From JALYGY01 sp963800975 (GTDB lineage: Bacteria > Actinomycetota > Rubrobacteria > Rubrobacterales > Rubrobacteraceae), in the NCBI GenBank assembly GCA_963800975.1, contig CAWDDB010000013.1:248001-312000 (forward strand): a stretch of DNA of 64,000 nucleotides, written 5' to 3'. Position numbers and translations under genes: made by a program. Positions 49,986 to 58,721 of the stretch are shown here, piece by piece; position 1 is the stretch's first letter; each line of letters begins with the position of its first letter. The notes under the pieces are model-generated. The model saw only the letters and a list, made by a program, of their open reading frames with translations. It was not told the origin of the DNA and ran no database searches.

Positions 49986-50804
49986 GTGCCCGAGCTACCC
50001 GAGGTCACCGTCATCTCGGAGGACGTAGGTTACCTGGCCGGAGGGCGGGAGGTCTTGCGGGCTGGGGTCTTCAGGCCCGACGTCACCAACGTGGAGCCGG
50101 AAGAGTTCACCAGGAGGCTCGTGGGGCGGACGCTGCGCGGTACCGGAAGGCGGGGCAAGATCACGCTCCTCGACTTCGGGGACGTGGTCGGGGTCATCCA
50201 CCTGGTCATCTCGGGGCGAGTACTCAGGCTCCAGGCCTGGCGGGAACCCGACAAGATCCACACCGCCGTCCTGGAGTTCGAGGGCGGTCTCGTGCTCGCC
50301 TTCACCCGGCTCTGGCTCGGCTACTTCAACCTCTACGAGCCGGGCACGGAGGAGGAGCACCCCCTGATCTCACGTCTCGGCCCCGAGCCCCTCTCGGGGG
50401 ACTTCACCTCCGAGTACCTTGCCGAGCAATTTGCCAGAAGAGCCACCGTCAAGGGCCTCCTGCTCGACCAGTCCGTGGTCGCCGGCCTCGGCAACATCTA
50501 CGTCGACGAGGTCCTCTTCGCGGCGGGCGTCCACCCCGCGCGCAAGGCGGACACCCTGAGCGAGCAGGAGATAGCCGCCATCCACGCCGCGACCCGCGAC
50601 ATCCTGGGACGCGCCATCGAAGCTCGCGGCACGACCTTCGACTCCTACCACGATGCCTTCGGCGAGTCGGGAAGCTTTCAGCACGACCTGAAGGTCTTCG
50701 CCCGCGCGGGCGAGCCCTGCCCGGTCTGCGGCACCGAGATCGTCAAGTCCCGCGTGGCGGGCCGCGGAACCCACACGTGTCCAGCTTGCCAGAAGGCAAG
50801 CTAG
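49986..50804 (+). CDS. Fpg/Nei-family DNA glycosylase
   Basis: The 272-residue product starts MPELPEVTVISEDVGYLAGG with catalytic Pro2 and Glu3, includes the helix-two-turn-helix region LLLDQSVVAGLGNIYVDEVL, and ends with a zinc finger (EPCPVCGTEIVKSRVAGRGT, CPACQ). It removes oxidised bases and nicks DNA. GTG 49986 follows the HAD stop without a gap. The Lys57-like position is in GRRGKITLLDFG. Whether it is MutM-like (8-oxoG) or Nei-like is unclear. Confidence 0.93.
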   Translation: MPELPEVTVISEDVGYLAGGREVLRAGVFRPDVTNVEPEEFTRRLVGRTLRGTGRRGKITLLDFGDVVGVIHLVISGRVLRLQAWREPDKIHTAVLEFEGGLVLAFTRLWLGYFNLYEPGTEEEHPLISRLGPEPLSGDFTSEYLAEQFARRATVKGLLLDQSVVAGLGNIYVDEVLFAAGVHPARKADTLSEQEIAAIHAATRDILGRAIEARGTTFDSYHDAFGESGSFQHDLKVFARAGEPCPVCGTEIVKSRVAGRGTHTCPACQKAS

Positions 50805-51037
50805 CACGCTCCGGCTGCCGCCTCCGCTTGTCAGCACGCTTCGGCCGGCAAGGCCGGCCTCACTTTCAGCAATGGGGTTTCTCCTGGCTCAGAAAAGCTG
50901 AGGAGCCGTCCCGAAGGCGAAGCCGAGGGGCGGCGTGCTGACGAGCGAGCCCCTTTAGGGGCGACGCGTGCTGACAAGCCGGCGACCGCAGGGAGACGGC
51001 GTGCTGACGGCAGGGGCTCCCAAGGAGCCCTTGCCGT
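50800..51037. repeat. 33-bp-periodic GCGTGCTGAC repeats with hairpins
   Basis: GCGTGCTGAC occurs at 50933, 50966 and 50999, exactly 33 bp apart. Its inverted form GTCAGCACGC lies at 50830-50839, and a variant GCTAGCACGC at 50800-50809. Between them are compact hairpins: GGCCGG-CAA-GGCCGGCC-like near 50843, CCCCTTTAGGGG near 50950, and a 14-bp stem at 51007-51037. It fills the whole gap between two convergent genes. Confidence 0.7.
51007..51037. terminator. 14-bp hairpin between convergent genes
   Basis: ACGGCAGGGGCTCC pairs with GGAGCCCTTGCCGT (one G-T pair) around a 3-base loop. It could stop transcription from both sides, though no T-run is evident. Confidence 0.6.
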
Positions 51038-51609
51038 CATTCAGGCGCTGGTTCGATGAGTTTTGGGTTCGAGTTGGCTAGGTCCTGGGCCTCGGCGTAG
51101 GATCGCTCGGCCTCCTCGTAGCCGGCTCCTATCTCCTCGAGGAGGTCGAGGGCCTGTTCCCGGTTGTTCTCCAGGGCGGGGTCTTCTTCCAGGAGGTCGT
51201 AGAACTCGATCTCGCTCGCCTCGGCGGCTAGCTGGGCGTCCATTGCATCCGAGAGCACCCGCGCGTACTGCTTTATCGTCTTGTCCACGTCAAGGTCCTG
51301 CACGGTGGCGAGGGACTCCCTCGCGTCGTCGAGGTGGCCGCGAGCCTCCTCCAGGGTGTCCTTCGCCTCTGTGATGCGGTCCCTCTCTCCGGATGGGTCC
51401 TCGCCGGCCTCTATCTGCTCCTTGACGTCCGAGTAGGTGTCGCGGGCCTGCTCGAAGAGGCGGTTGTGTTCTGCTATGGACTCGTTCGCCTCGACGATCG
51501 CCTCGTTGGCCTGCTCGCGCGGGTCCACCCCGAGGACCCCGGAGGAGCATCCCGCAAGCAGGAACGCCGAGAGAGAGATCACTACAATCAGCGCGCGACG
51601 GTTTATCAT
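51037..51609 (-). CDS. coiled-coil lipoprotein, 190 residues
   Basis: A lipoprotein signal (MINRRALIVVISLSAFLLAG then CSSG) is followed by an almost wholly helical, Glu/Asp-rich chain (EAIVEANESIAEHNRLFEQA, RDRITEAKDTLEEARGHLDD) that resembles coiled-coil surface lipoproteins. Lipobox LLAGC is perfect. ATG 51609 is taken; no ribosome-binding site is visible, and the divergent gene starts only 8 bp away. Function unknown; cell-envelope role inferred. Confidence 0.7.
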   Translation of the reverse strand: MINRRALIVVISLSAFLLAGCSSGVLGVDPREQANEAIVEANESIAEHNRLFEQARDTYSDVKEQIEAGEDPSGERDRITEAKDTLEEARGHLDDARESLATVQDLDVDKTIKQYARVLSDAMDAQLAAEASEIEFYDLLEEDPALENNREQALDLLEEIGAGYEEAERSYAEAQDLANSNPKLIEPAPE

Positions 51610-51616
51610 GTGTGCC

Positions 51617-52033
51617 ATGAACGATGAAAGTGTACAGCCTCTGGCGGCCATAGCGCTGCGTTCCCTCCCCGGGGCCATCAGGCGCGCGCTCGGCAGGCTT
51701 CCTAGACTGCGGCGCCGCGACGCGCGACCCGAGGTGCCCGGAGATCCGGGGCTCCAGTCGCGGGCGGCTTCTGCCGTCCGCGAGTACGCCAGCGACCACG
51801 CCACGCTCTTCGAGCGGGCGGAGCGCCTCGCGGAGAAGGCACAGCGTCTCGAACAGGCAGGAACGCCGAGCGAGAGCGCCCGCAACCGGGCCGAAAGGGC
51901 ACGTGGGGAGGTCCAGGCCGGCCTCGCCGCGCTGCGCGAATCCTTCGCGGGCGGGGACGAGGGACGGCGCGCCTTCGACCGCGAGGTCGCGCTCAGGTAC
52001 CCGGCGTTCTCACCCCTCGGCGAGAACGCCTGA
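51617..52033 (+). CDS. small soluble helical hypothetical protein, 138 residues
   Basis: The product starts MNDESVQPLAAIALRSLPGA, has an Arg-rich segment (about residues 20-45), then a helical region (AASAVREYASDHATLFERAE, RLAEKAQRLEQAG). No signal or membrane segment. No ribosome-binding site stands before ATG 51617, so it may be leaderless or start later. Family unknown. Confidence 0.5.
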   Translation: MNDESVQPLAAIALRSLPGAIRRALGRLPRLRRRDARPEVPGDPGLQSRAASAVREYASDHATLFERAERLAEKAQRLEQAGTPSESARNRAERARGEVQAGLAALRESFAGGDEGRRAFDREVALRYPAFSPLGENA

Positions 52034-52073
52034 GGGTCGCCCGGCCCTGCGTCCGCGTGCCGCAGGTTCTCGT

Positions 52074-52532
52074 CTACCCGCCGCCGGACGTTACGGAGCC
52101 GTAGGCGTCCCTGGCGGCCTTGCGGGCCTGCGGGCCCGTCCTCGGGTGGAGGAAGAGGAAGCCCACGGCGGCGAGGAGGAGGACGAGCAGGAGTTTGCGG
52201 CCCCTGCCGCCGCTGCGCACCCGCTCGCCGCGCACCCGCTTGCTGCCCTCCTGGGCGGCCTCGGCCGCGGCCTCGATCTGCTTGCGCAGCTTGTCGTCGT
52301 CCCAGAGCCGGGTGACTATCTCGCCCGGATCTTCGCCCGAGAGCTCGTCCGCTATCTTGCGGGCCGACTCTATAAAGACGCGGATGTTGTCCCTGAGATT
52401 GTCGTCGTAGAGTAGGCGCTCGATCACCGGTTTGGCACCGGCGTACACGGTGGCCAACGTCGCCACCGGGATGAGGCGCGAACTCCCGGCCTGCTCCTTT
52501 AGTCTCTCCGCCCGGCTCTTTCTCCCAAACAC
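52074..52532 (-). CDS. hypothetical protein with C-terminal membrane helix, 152 residues
   Basis: Residues about 10-110 are helical and charged (LTVYAGAKPVIERLLYDDNL-like start, then RVFIESARKIADELSGEDPG and WDDDKLRKQIEAAAEAAQEG), followed by one membrane helix (GRKLLLVLLLAAVGFLFLHP) and a short tail. GTG 52532 is preferred over GTG 52571 because AGGGAGG lies six bases upstream. Family not recognised. Confidence 0.6.
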   Translation of the reverse strand: MFGRKSRAERLKEQAGSSRLIPVATLATVYAGAKPVIERLLYDDNLRDNIRVFIESARKIADELSGEDPGEIVTRLWDDDKLRKQIEAAAEAAQEGSKRVRGERVRSGGRGRKLLLVLLLAAVGFLFLHPRTGPQARKAARDAYGSVTSGGG

Positions 52533-52614
52533 CGCAAACCTCCCTGTAGTTCGGGTCGACCTCTGTTCCACGAATCCTACATCATACCCAACTTCTCGCG
52601 CCTTCTACCCGACT

Positions 52615-55600
52615 TCAGGCGAGGCGCTCCACGCTGACCGTGAGCGCCTCGCCGTCGACGCTCACGCTCTCGCCGCCGACCTGGTCCCCGTCGAGATCCA
52701 GCTCCCGCGCCAGCACCTCGCTCCTGAAGTAGTCTCCCCAGCGCCCCCGCAGCAACCCGGACACGCGCGGGCTGCCGGCAAGTCCGACCCTGACGCCCTC
52801 TTCTATCTCGAGACCCTTCTCGCGCCTGAGGCTCTGGACCTTGTGGATCAGCTCGCGCACCAGACCTTCGTCTAGAAGCTCCGGATCCAGCGCCGTGGAG
52901 ACGGCGACCGCGAGGTCGCGATCCCGCTCCAGCGCGTATCCTGACTTGCCCCTCGCCTCTACGAGCAGCTCCTCCGGAGGGAGCGTTATCTCTTGCCCTT
53001 CGACCTGCACGGTGACCGGATCCCCGGCCGCGGCCAGGTCCCCGGCCTCTGGCGTGGCCTCAGAGAGCGCCCCGCGTATGCCGGGCACCAGGCGACCGTA
53101 CTTGGGGCCTACGACGCCGAGGTTGGGCTTGAGATCGTACGAGAGGACGTCCCCGGGCTCCGCGAAGTGGAGCTCCTTGACGTTCAACTCGTCGAGCACG
53201 ATGTCCCGGAGGCTCAGGACGCCCTCCTCGAAGACCGCGTCGCGGGCGTCTGGCGCCACGACGACCTCCCGCAGCGGCTGGCGGGTCTTGATGGCCGATG
53301 CGTTGCGGGCCGCCCGGCCGAGGCCCACGACCCGCCGCGCGGCCGCCATGCGCGAGACCAGATCCTCGCTGGACGGCACCTCGTCCGCGTCGGGCCAGTC
53401 CGCGAGGTGCACGCTCTCGGGCGCCTCGCTGTCGACGTTCACGACCAGGTTCTGGTAGATCGCCTCGGCCATAAACGGCGTAAACGGGGCGGTCAGCTTC
53501 GCGACGGCGACCAAACACTCGTACAGTGTCGAGTGGGCGGCCTTCTTGTCCAGGTCGTCCTCGCCCTTCCAGAACCGGCGGCGGCTGCGCCTGACGTACC
53601 AGTTGGAGAGCTCGTCCACGAAGGAGCCGATGGCCCGGCCGGCGGTCGTTACGTCGTAGGCGTCGAGGCGCTCCGTGACGGTACGGACGGTCTCGTTCAG
53701 CCGGCTCAGGGCCCAGCGGTCCATGAGGCTCCGGTCGGCCGGTCTCACGAGATCCCTCGTCGGGTCGAAGCCGTCTATGCGGGCGTAGGTGACGAAGAAC
53801 GAGTAGGTATTCCAGAGCGTCAGGAGGTATTTCCTGACCGACTCGTCCACCTGGCCCTCGCTAAAGCGGCGGGCGTTGCCGAGGCCAGTGGCGGTGAAGA
53901 GCGTCCAGCGCAGGGCGTCGGCGCCCTGCTTGCCGAAGATCTCCCACGGGTCTATGACGTTGCCGAGCGACTTGCTCATCTTCTTGCCCTCGGCGTCGAG
54001 GATGTGCCCGAGCACCAGGCACGTCTTGAACGAGGACCTGCCGAAGAGCATGGTCGAGATCGCGAACAGCGAGTAGAACCACCCTCGCGTCTGGTCTACC
54101 GCCTCGCAGATGTAGTCCGCCGGGAAGTGGCGCTCGAGTTCTTCCGCGCTGCCCCCGGCGTGCGGGTAGGCCCACTGGGCGAAGGGCATAGATCCGGAGT
54201 CGAACCACACGTCGAGGACCTCGGGGACGCGACGCGCCTCCTCGCCGGTCTCGGGGTGGCGGACGACAACGGCGTCTATGTAAGGGCGGTGCAGGTCGTC
54301 GGGGACGGAGTCGGGATCCACGGCTATCTCTTTGAGCTCCTCGACGCCGCCGACCACGACGACGTCGCCCGACGCGGTGCGCCAGATGGGGAGCGGCGTG
54401 CCCCAGTAACGTTCGCGGCTGAGGGCCCAGTCTATGTTGTTCCTGAGCCAGTCCCCGAAGCGACCCCACTTGATGTGTTCGGGGACCCAGTTCGTGTCCT
54501 CGTTCTCCTCCAGCAGCTTGTCGAGGAGGCGCGTCGTGCGGGCGTACCAGGCCTTCTTGGCGTAGTAGAGCAGCATCGAGCCGCAGCGCCAGCAGTGAGG
54601 GTAGGCGTGCTCGTAGTCTTCCACGCGGAAGAGCAGGCCACGCTCGCGCAGGTCCTCGATGACCATCGCGTCGGTCTCCTTGACGAACTTTCCGGCGAAG
54701 CGCCCCGAACCCTCGTCGAAGGTCCCGTCGGGCCTTACAGGGTGGATGGTGGGCAGGTCGTACTTACGACCGCTGCTCGCGTCGTCCTCGCCGAAGGCCG
54801 GCGAGATCTGGACGACCCCCGTCCCCTCGGTCGTCGTGACGTACTCGCCGAGCACCACGGTCCACAGGTTCTCCGGGTCACCGTCCGTGCCAACGCGCAC
54901 CTCGTCGAAGACGCGCCGGTACCTCCTGCCTTCAAGCTCGCGGCCCTTGACGGTGGAGAGCACGCGGTAGCCGGTCTCGCCCAAGACCTTTTCCAGGAGA
55001 TCTTCGGCCAGGATCAGGCGCTCCTTGCCGGCTGCGCCGTCGACCTCCGCCACCGCGTAGTCCACGTCCGGGTTGACGGTGACGGCGGCGTTGGGGATCA
55101 GGGTCCAAGGCTGCGTGGTCCAGGCGAGCAGGTAGGTACCTTCCTCGTCGGCCAGCGGCATCTTCGCGTAGAGGCTCGGGTCTACGACCGGGTCGGGGTA
55201 CTGCTGGTAGCCTAAGGCCACTTCGTGGGAGGAGAGGGAGGTCTGATCGCGTGGGCAGTGCGGCCCTACCTTGTAGCCCTCGTAGAGCAGGTCTTTGTCG
55301 CGGAGCTCCTTGAGCGCCCACCAGACGCTCTCGATGTAGGAGTTGTCGAGTGTTTCGTACGGGTGGTCCATGTCCACCCAGTAGGCCATGCGGTCGCTCA
55401 TCTCCCGCCAGTCGGCGACGTAGCGGAAGACGGACTCGCGGCAGAGGCGGTTGAACTCCTCGACGCCGTAGCGCTCGATGTCCGCCTTGCCCGAAAGGCC
55501 CAGCTCTTTCTCGACCTGGATCTCGACGGGCAGCCCGTGCGTGTCCCAGCCGCCCTTGCGCTCGACCCGGTAGCCTCGCATGGTCTTGTAGCGTGGGATC

Positions 55601-55803
55601 AAGTCCTTAAAAGCCCTCGCCAGGACGTGGTGGAAGCCGGGCCTGCCGTTGGCCGTCGGCGGCCCCTCGTAGAAAACGAACGGGTTGTCCTCCGGGCGCT
55701 CCTCGACCGACCGCTCGAACGCACCGGTCCTCTCCCAGAGGTCCAGGACCTCCTCCTCCATCGCGGGTAGATCCACCTGCGGTCTGACCTTCTCGAACGC
55801 CAT
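52615..55803 (-). CDS. ileS: isoleucine--tRNA ligase, eukaryote-like (IleRS2) type
   Basis: The 1062-residue enzyme has the class I signature as GPPTANGRPGFHHVLARAFK (HIGH position GFHH) and KMSKS as AEGKKMSKSLGNVIDPWEIF, an editing insertion between them, and the anticodon-binding and C-terminal domains (SNWYVRRSRRRFWKGEDDLD). HIGH variant and length match the IleRS2 group, which tends to be mupirocin-tolerant. ATG 55803 follows AGAGGTG. It is controlled by the T-box leader upstream. The ending VDGEALTVSVERLA is typical. Confidence 0.97.
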   Translation of the reverse strand: MAFEKVRPQVDLPAMEEEVLDLWERTGAFERSVEERPEDNPFVFYEGPPTANGRPGFHHVLARAFKDLIPRYKTMRGYRVERKGGWDTHGLPVEIQVEKELGLSGKADIERYGVEEFNRLCRESVFRYVADWREMSDRMAYWVDMDHPYETLDNSYIESVWWALKELRDKDLLYEGYKVGPHCPRDQTSLSSHEVALGYQQYPDPVVDPSLYAKMPLADEEGTYLLAWTTQPWTLIPNAAVTVNPDVDYAVAEVDGAAGKERLILAEDLLEKVLGETGYRVLSTVKGRELEGRRYRRVFDEVRVGTDGDPENLWTVVLGEYVTTTEGTGVVQISPAFGEDDASSGRKYDLPTIHPVRPDGTFDEGSGRFAGKFVKETDAMVIEDLRERGLLFRVEDYEHAYPHCWRCGSMLLYYAKKAWYARTTRLLDKLLEENEDTNWVPEHIKWGRFGDWLRNNIDWALSRERYWGTPLPIWRTASGDVVVVGGVEELKEIAVDPDSVPDDLHRPYIDAVVVRHPETGEEARRVPEVLDVWFDSGSMPFAQWAYPHAGGSAEELERHFPADYICEAVDQTRGWFYSLFAISTMLFGRSSFKTCLVLGHILDAEGKKMSKSLGNVIDPWEIFGKQGADALRWTLFTATGLGNARRFSEGQVDESVRKYLLTLWNTYSFFVTYARIDGFDPTRDLVRPADRSLMDRWALSRLNETVRTVTERLDAYDVTTAGRAIGSFVDELSNWYVRRSRRRFWKGEDDLDKKAAHSTLYECLVAVAKLTAPFTPFMAEAIYQNLVVNVDSEAPESVHLADWPDADEVPSSEDLVSRMAAARRVVGLGRAARNASAIKTRQPLREVVVAPDARDAVFEEGVLSLRDIVLDELNVKELHFAEPGDVLSYDLKPNLGVVGPKYGRLVPGIRGALSEATPEAGDLAAAGDPVTVQVEGQEITLPPEELLVEARGKSGYALERDRDLAVAVSTALDPELLDEGLVRELIHKVQSLRREKGLEIEEGVRVGLAGSPRVSGLLRGRWGDYFRSEVLARELDLDGDQVGGESVSVDGEALTVSVERLA

Positions 55804-55814
55804 ATCCACACCTC

Positions 55815-56147
55815 TCGACGCAAAAACCCCGTCCACTGCCGTAGGGACGACCCACCGGGTCGGCTCTACCTGCAGGGACGGGGCCCGGAAAGCCCTCGCG
55901 GTACCACCCCGCTTGCCGAAGCCTCGCGGCCCCTGACCTCTCCACGGGTGCCACTTCACACCCTCGCGCTGTAACGGGCGTACCCGGCCGATCCTACTAA
56001 CGCCTGAACCAGCCTCCGCTGGCACTTCGCTTTGGGTCGGCGGCTCGGGGAGGATCTTCGGGCCGCGTCCCGCGCCGGGCTTCGCACCACCCCCGGCTCG
56101 CTGCGGCGGGATCGCGCGACCCTACTCGTTCCCGTCTTTGCCTTTGT
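55815..56147 (-). ncRNA. T-box leader of ileS
   Basis: On the minus strand the leader starts with GGGAACGAGTAG (stem I start), contains the T-box GGGGTGGTACCGCGAGG at 55910-55894, and ends in a terminator stem CCCCGTCC (55883-55876) and GGACGGGG (55834-55827) followed by five T. The T-box can pair with the 5' arm side to give the antiterminator when uncharged tRNA binds. Two ATC triplets (Ile codons) lie in the stem I region; which one is the specifier is not decided. Expression of ileS should rise when tRNA-Ile is uncharged. Confidence 0.9.
55822..55883 (-). terminator. T-box terminator hairpin
   Basis: The 8-bp stem CCCCGTCC/GGACGGGG encloses a loop of about 40 nt with its own short pairing, and is followed by TTTTT. 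It lies about 20 bp before the ileS start. Confidence 0.8.
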
Positions 56148-56154
56148 ATAAGGG

Positions 56155-56183
56155 TTTGTAGCCCCAAAGGGCGGGCGTGTCAA
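56155..56183 (-). promoter_or_regulatory. ileS promoter
   Basis: A consensus -35 TTGACA (56183-56178) is separated by 17 bp from TACAAA (56160-56155) on the minus strand, just ahead of the T-box leader. The spacing is ideal for a housekeeping sigma factor. Confidence 0.8.
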
Positions 56184-56331
56184 GGCTTGTGCCTCGCGGG
56201 GAGGGAGTACTACTGGAGGCCCTTCAGGACCATCGTGAGGAATGTCAAGTAAATCAGAGAGCGTGCCAACGGATAGCGTTCTGTAAGGCATCCTTAAGAT
56301 CCTTGTAATTTTCGTCTCATACACTGGGAGC

Positions 56332-56955
56332 ATGAACGGCCAAGACCAGCCAAACCTCGGACAACGAGTAGACGATGACGGGAGGCTTCGCGTGAGGCGC
56401 AGATTTGTCGTGGTTATTCTAGGGCTGATGGCTTTGTCGGCGGCGTGTGGCCCCGCTACCCTTGGCTCTTCCGAGGTGGACGGAGCCACGGAGGAGTCCC
56501 ACAAACCCACCGTTTCTACGGCGAAAGATCCCACGCTTGTCGTGGGCGACACGGCAACCACCACGGAGGACGGCAACAAGCTGACCGTGCACTCCTACGA
56601 GTCACCCCTGTCCTTGGGGGGCTCGAAGCCCGACCCGGGATCCGAGTTCTCGGCCATAGAGGTTGAGGGGTGCGCCAGTCCGACTTCCGGAAGAGACCTT
56701 ATGCACGTCGGACCGGTTGCCTTCACCCTGCGGATGCAGGACGGCACCCGCGTGATGCCGGAAGTGTTCGCAAACAAGGACGCGGAGGTAGAGGAACCCG
56801 CGCTGCAGACCATGGACGCCCCGCCTGGCAAGTGCGACCGAGGTTTCGTCACGTATCAAACAGAGCGCGGCCAGAGCCCCGAATTCGTGGTCTTCGAGGA
56901 GCAATTCGTGGGGGACGTGCCGAACATCGTCTGGGAGATACCTGACGAGCGGTAG
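56332..56955 (+). CDS. hypothetical lipoprotein with DUF4352-like beta domain, 207 residues
   Basis: After a basic N-terminus, a hydrophobic segment (FVVVILGLMALSAAC) ends in a lipobox-like LSAAC. The mature part contains VVGDTATTTEDGNKLTVHSY and EFSAIEVEGCASPTS, then GFVTYQTERGQSPEFVVFEE, an Ig-like beta-sandwich pattern as in DUF4352 proteins (telokin-like). The signal is preceded by about 25 polar residues, so the true start may be downstream. Extracytoplasmic, function unknown. Confidence 0.65.
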   Translation: MNGQDQPNLGQRVDDDGRLRVRRRFVVVILGLMALSAACGPATLGSSEVDGATEESHKPTVSTAKDPTLVVGDTATTTEDGNKLTVHSYESPLSLGGSKPDPGSEFSAIEVEGCASPTSGRDLMHVGPVAFTLRMQDGTRVMPEVFANKDAEVEEPALQTMDAPPGKCDRGFVTYQTERGQSPEFVVFEEQFVGDVPNIVWEIPDER

Positions 56956-57192
56956 GAACAGCGGCGGTCGTTCTGGGCACAGGCCTGCGGTCTGGACGTT
57001 GCGCAATCCTCTACCTACCCGCCGCTGCGAGAAACAGTTAATGGTTTCGTAAGGTGCTGGCAATGGTTCCTTCAGCTTCGCTGCGTACGATAGACGGGCG
57101 ATGAACGTGCGGTACACACCAACGCTCCCGCGCTCGGAGCACGATCGGCCCGGTTCGAGGCGCCAAGACGAGCACAGCGGGCGCGTAGGGCC

Positions 57193-57897
57193 GTGACCGA
57201 GCCGACGTTGTTGATCGCGTTCGCCGCCGGGATCGCTTCTTTTGCCTCGCCGTGTATGTTGCCTGTGATGCCGGCCTTTCTGGCGCAGGTGGCAGGCACC
57301 TCGCTCGGACGCGCGCAGGAGATCGGCAGGCGCGACCTGCTGGTTGGCGCCGCCCTGTTCGTCGCCGGCTTCTCGGTCGTCTTCGCCGTCCTGGGCGCGG
57401 CTCTGAGCGCGGCGCTGGCTGGGGTTGCGGCGGAGACGCTCGCGTGGCTCTCGCGGCTGGCGGGAGCGGTGATCATCGCCCTCGGCCTGCACATGATGGG
57501 ATTGCTCCGGCTGCCCTTCCTGGATCGGTCGTACCAGGCGAAATCGGCGGCAAGCCCCTCCGAGCGCCTCGCACCGTTGCTGTTCGGCGCCTCGTTCGCG
57601 GTGGCCTGGACGCCCTGCGTGGGCCCGGTGCTCGGCAGCACGCTCGCCCTGGCGACCGCCCAGCCGGCGTCGGCTTTTCCGCTGCTCCTCGCCTACGCGG
57701 CGGGGCTGGGGGCCCCCTTCCTGCTCGTCGGGCTGTTTCCTATGCGGGGGCTCGCCTTCGTCGGGCGGCACGGTCGTCTGGCGGCGCGCCTGCACGTGGC
57801 CTTCGGGGCTTTGCTCGTCGCAATGGGCGTGCTCGTGTTCACCGGCACGCTGGACCTGCTCGCCAACTTCGAGATCCTGACCGAGGTGCTGACATGA
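57193..57897 (+). CDS. ccdA: cytochrome c biogenesis protein CcdA
   Basis: The 234-residue membrane protein has six helices with the two conserved redox sites: IASFASPCMLPVMPAFL and VAWTPCVGPVLGSTLALA, where a Cys in TM1 and one in TM4 carry electrons across the membrane. It hands reducing power from thioredoxin to an extracytoplasmic partner, here the thioredoxin-like protein encoded by the overlapping next gene. Starts with GTG 57193. A tight ATGA overlap confirms the pair. Confidence 0.92.
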   Translation: MTEPTLLIAFAAGIASFASPCMLPVMPAFLAQVAGTSLGRAQEIGRRDLLVGAALFVAGFSVVFAVLGAALSAALAGVAAETLAWLSRLAGAVIIALGLHMMGLLRLPFLDRSYQAKSAASPSERLAPLLFGASFAVAWTPCVGPVLGSTLALATAQPASAFPLLLAYAAGLGAPFLLVGLFPMRGLAFVGRHGRLAARLHVAFGALLVAMGVLVFTGTLDLLANFEILTEVLT

Positions 57898-58640
57898 GAT
57901 CCGTAACCCCAAGACCCTTGCTGCTCGTGATCGCCGTGGCGCTGATCGTCGGCGCCATCGCGGCCGTCGAGGCCCGCCTCGGCGCGAGCGGACCGGTCGA
58001 CGCCCAAGCCCCGGCACCCGCCGCCGAAAACAGCGAAAGGACGCCCACAGCGAACCGGGCAAGCTCCTCCGAATCGGACCCCGACCGGCAGGACGGCTCG
58101 TCCTCGGCCTCCTATAGGCGGACGGCTCCCGAGAAGGTTGGCGCTGCGGGTACGGAGGAGCGGATCGAACGCAAGGAGGCGGAGTATGCGCGGGCGGAGG
58201 AGATCTCGGCCCCCACCGGCTTTATCAACGCCGCAGGCGTCTCGCTCGACGAGGCCAGGGGCGAGAAGGTCGTCCTCGTCGATTTCTGGACCTACACCTG
58301 CTACAACTGCCAGAACACCCAGCCCTACCTCAACGCCTGGCACGAGGAGTACTCGGACGACGGGTTGCTCGTCGTCGGGGTTCACACGCCCGAGTTCGGC
58401 TTCGAGCGGGATCGCGAGAACGTCGAGGCGGCCGTCGCGGAGGCCGGCATAGAGTACCCGGTCGTCCTCGACAACGGCTACGCGACCTGGAACGCCTACG
58501 ACAACCGCTACTGGCCGGCTATGTACCTCGTCGACGCCGATGGGTTTGTCCGGTACAAGCACTTCGGCGAGGGCGCCTACGGGCAGACGGAGGCCAAGAT
58601 CCGGGAGCTACTCGCCGAGAAGAACGGGACCCCGAGCTGA
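57894..58640 (+). CDS. membrane-anchored thioredoxin-like (TlpA/DipZ C-terminal-like) protein
   Basis: The 248-residue product has one N-terminal membrane helix (LLLVIAVALIVGAIAAVEAR), a low-complexity linker (about residues 30-85), then a thioredoxin fold with CxxC as DFWTYTCYNCQNTQPYLNAW (Cys-Tyr-Asn-Cys), HTPEFGFERDRENVEAAV and the cis-Pro loop RYWPAMYLVDADGFVRY. It is the expected electron acceptor of CcdA and should reduce disulfides outside the membrane. TYTCYNC is typical of DipZ-like proteins. Confidence 0.9.
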   Translation: MRSVTPRPLLLVIAVALIVGAIAAVEARLGASGPVDAQAPAPAAENSERTPTANRASSSESDPDRQDGSSSASYRRTAPEKVGAAGTEERIERKEAEYARAEEISAPTGFINAAGVSLDEARGEKVVLVDFWTYTCYNCQNTQPYLNAWHEEYSDDGLLVVGVHTPEFGFERDRENVEAAVAEAGIEYPVVLDNGYATWNAYDNRYWPAMYLVDADGFVRYKHFGEGAYGQTEAKIRELLAEKNGTPS

Positions 58641-58694
58641 GCACGACGGCGACGATGCCCGGAGCAAGGAGCGGTTGGGCCCATGAAGCCCCGG

Positions 58695-58700
58695 TATAAT
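58695..58700 (+). promoter_or_regulatory. -10 element TATAAT of the two-component operon
   Basis: Exact consensus 22 bp ahead of the regulator start. No good -35 is seen at 17 bp (TTGGGC lies 14 bp away), so an activator may be needed. Confidence 0.6.
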
Positions 58701-58721
58701 CCGCAGAGGCGTGAGAGAGAG

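Noticed and set aside
50933..51008. CRISPR array suggested by 33-bp periodicity
   Set aside because: Repeats are only 10 bp, there are only three direct units, and the intervals are structured hairpins. No cas gene is nearby.
52993..55215. 740-codon plus-strand ORF opposite ileS
   Set aside because: GC-rich coding DNA often leaves the opposite strand open. The minus strand has a complete IleRS with all motifs, and the plus frame has no family features.
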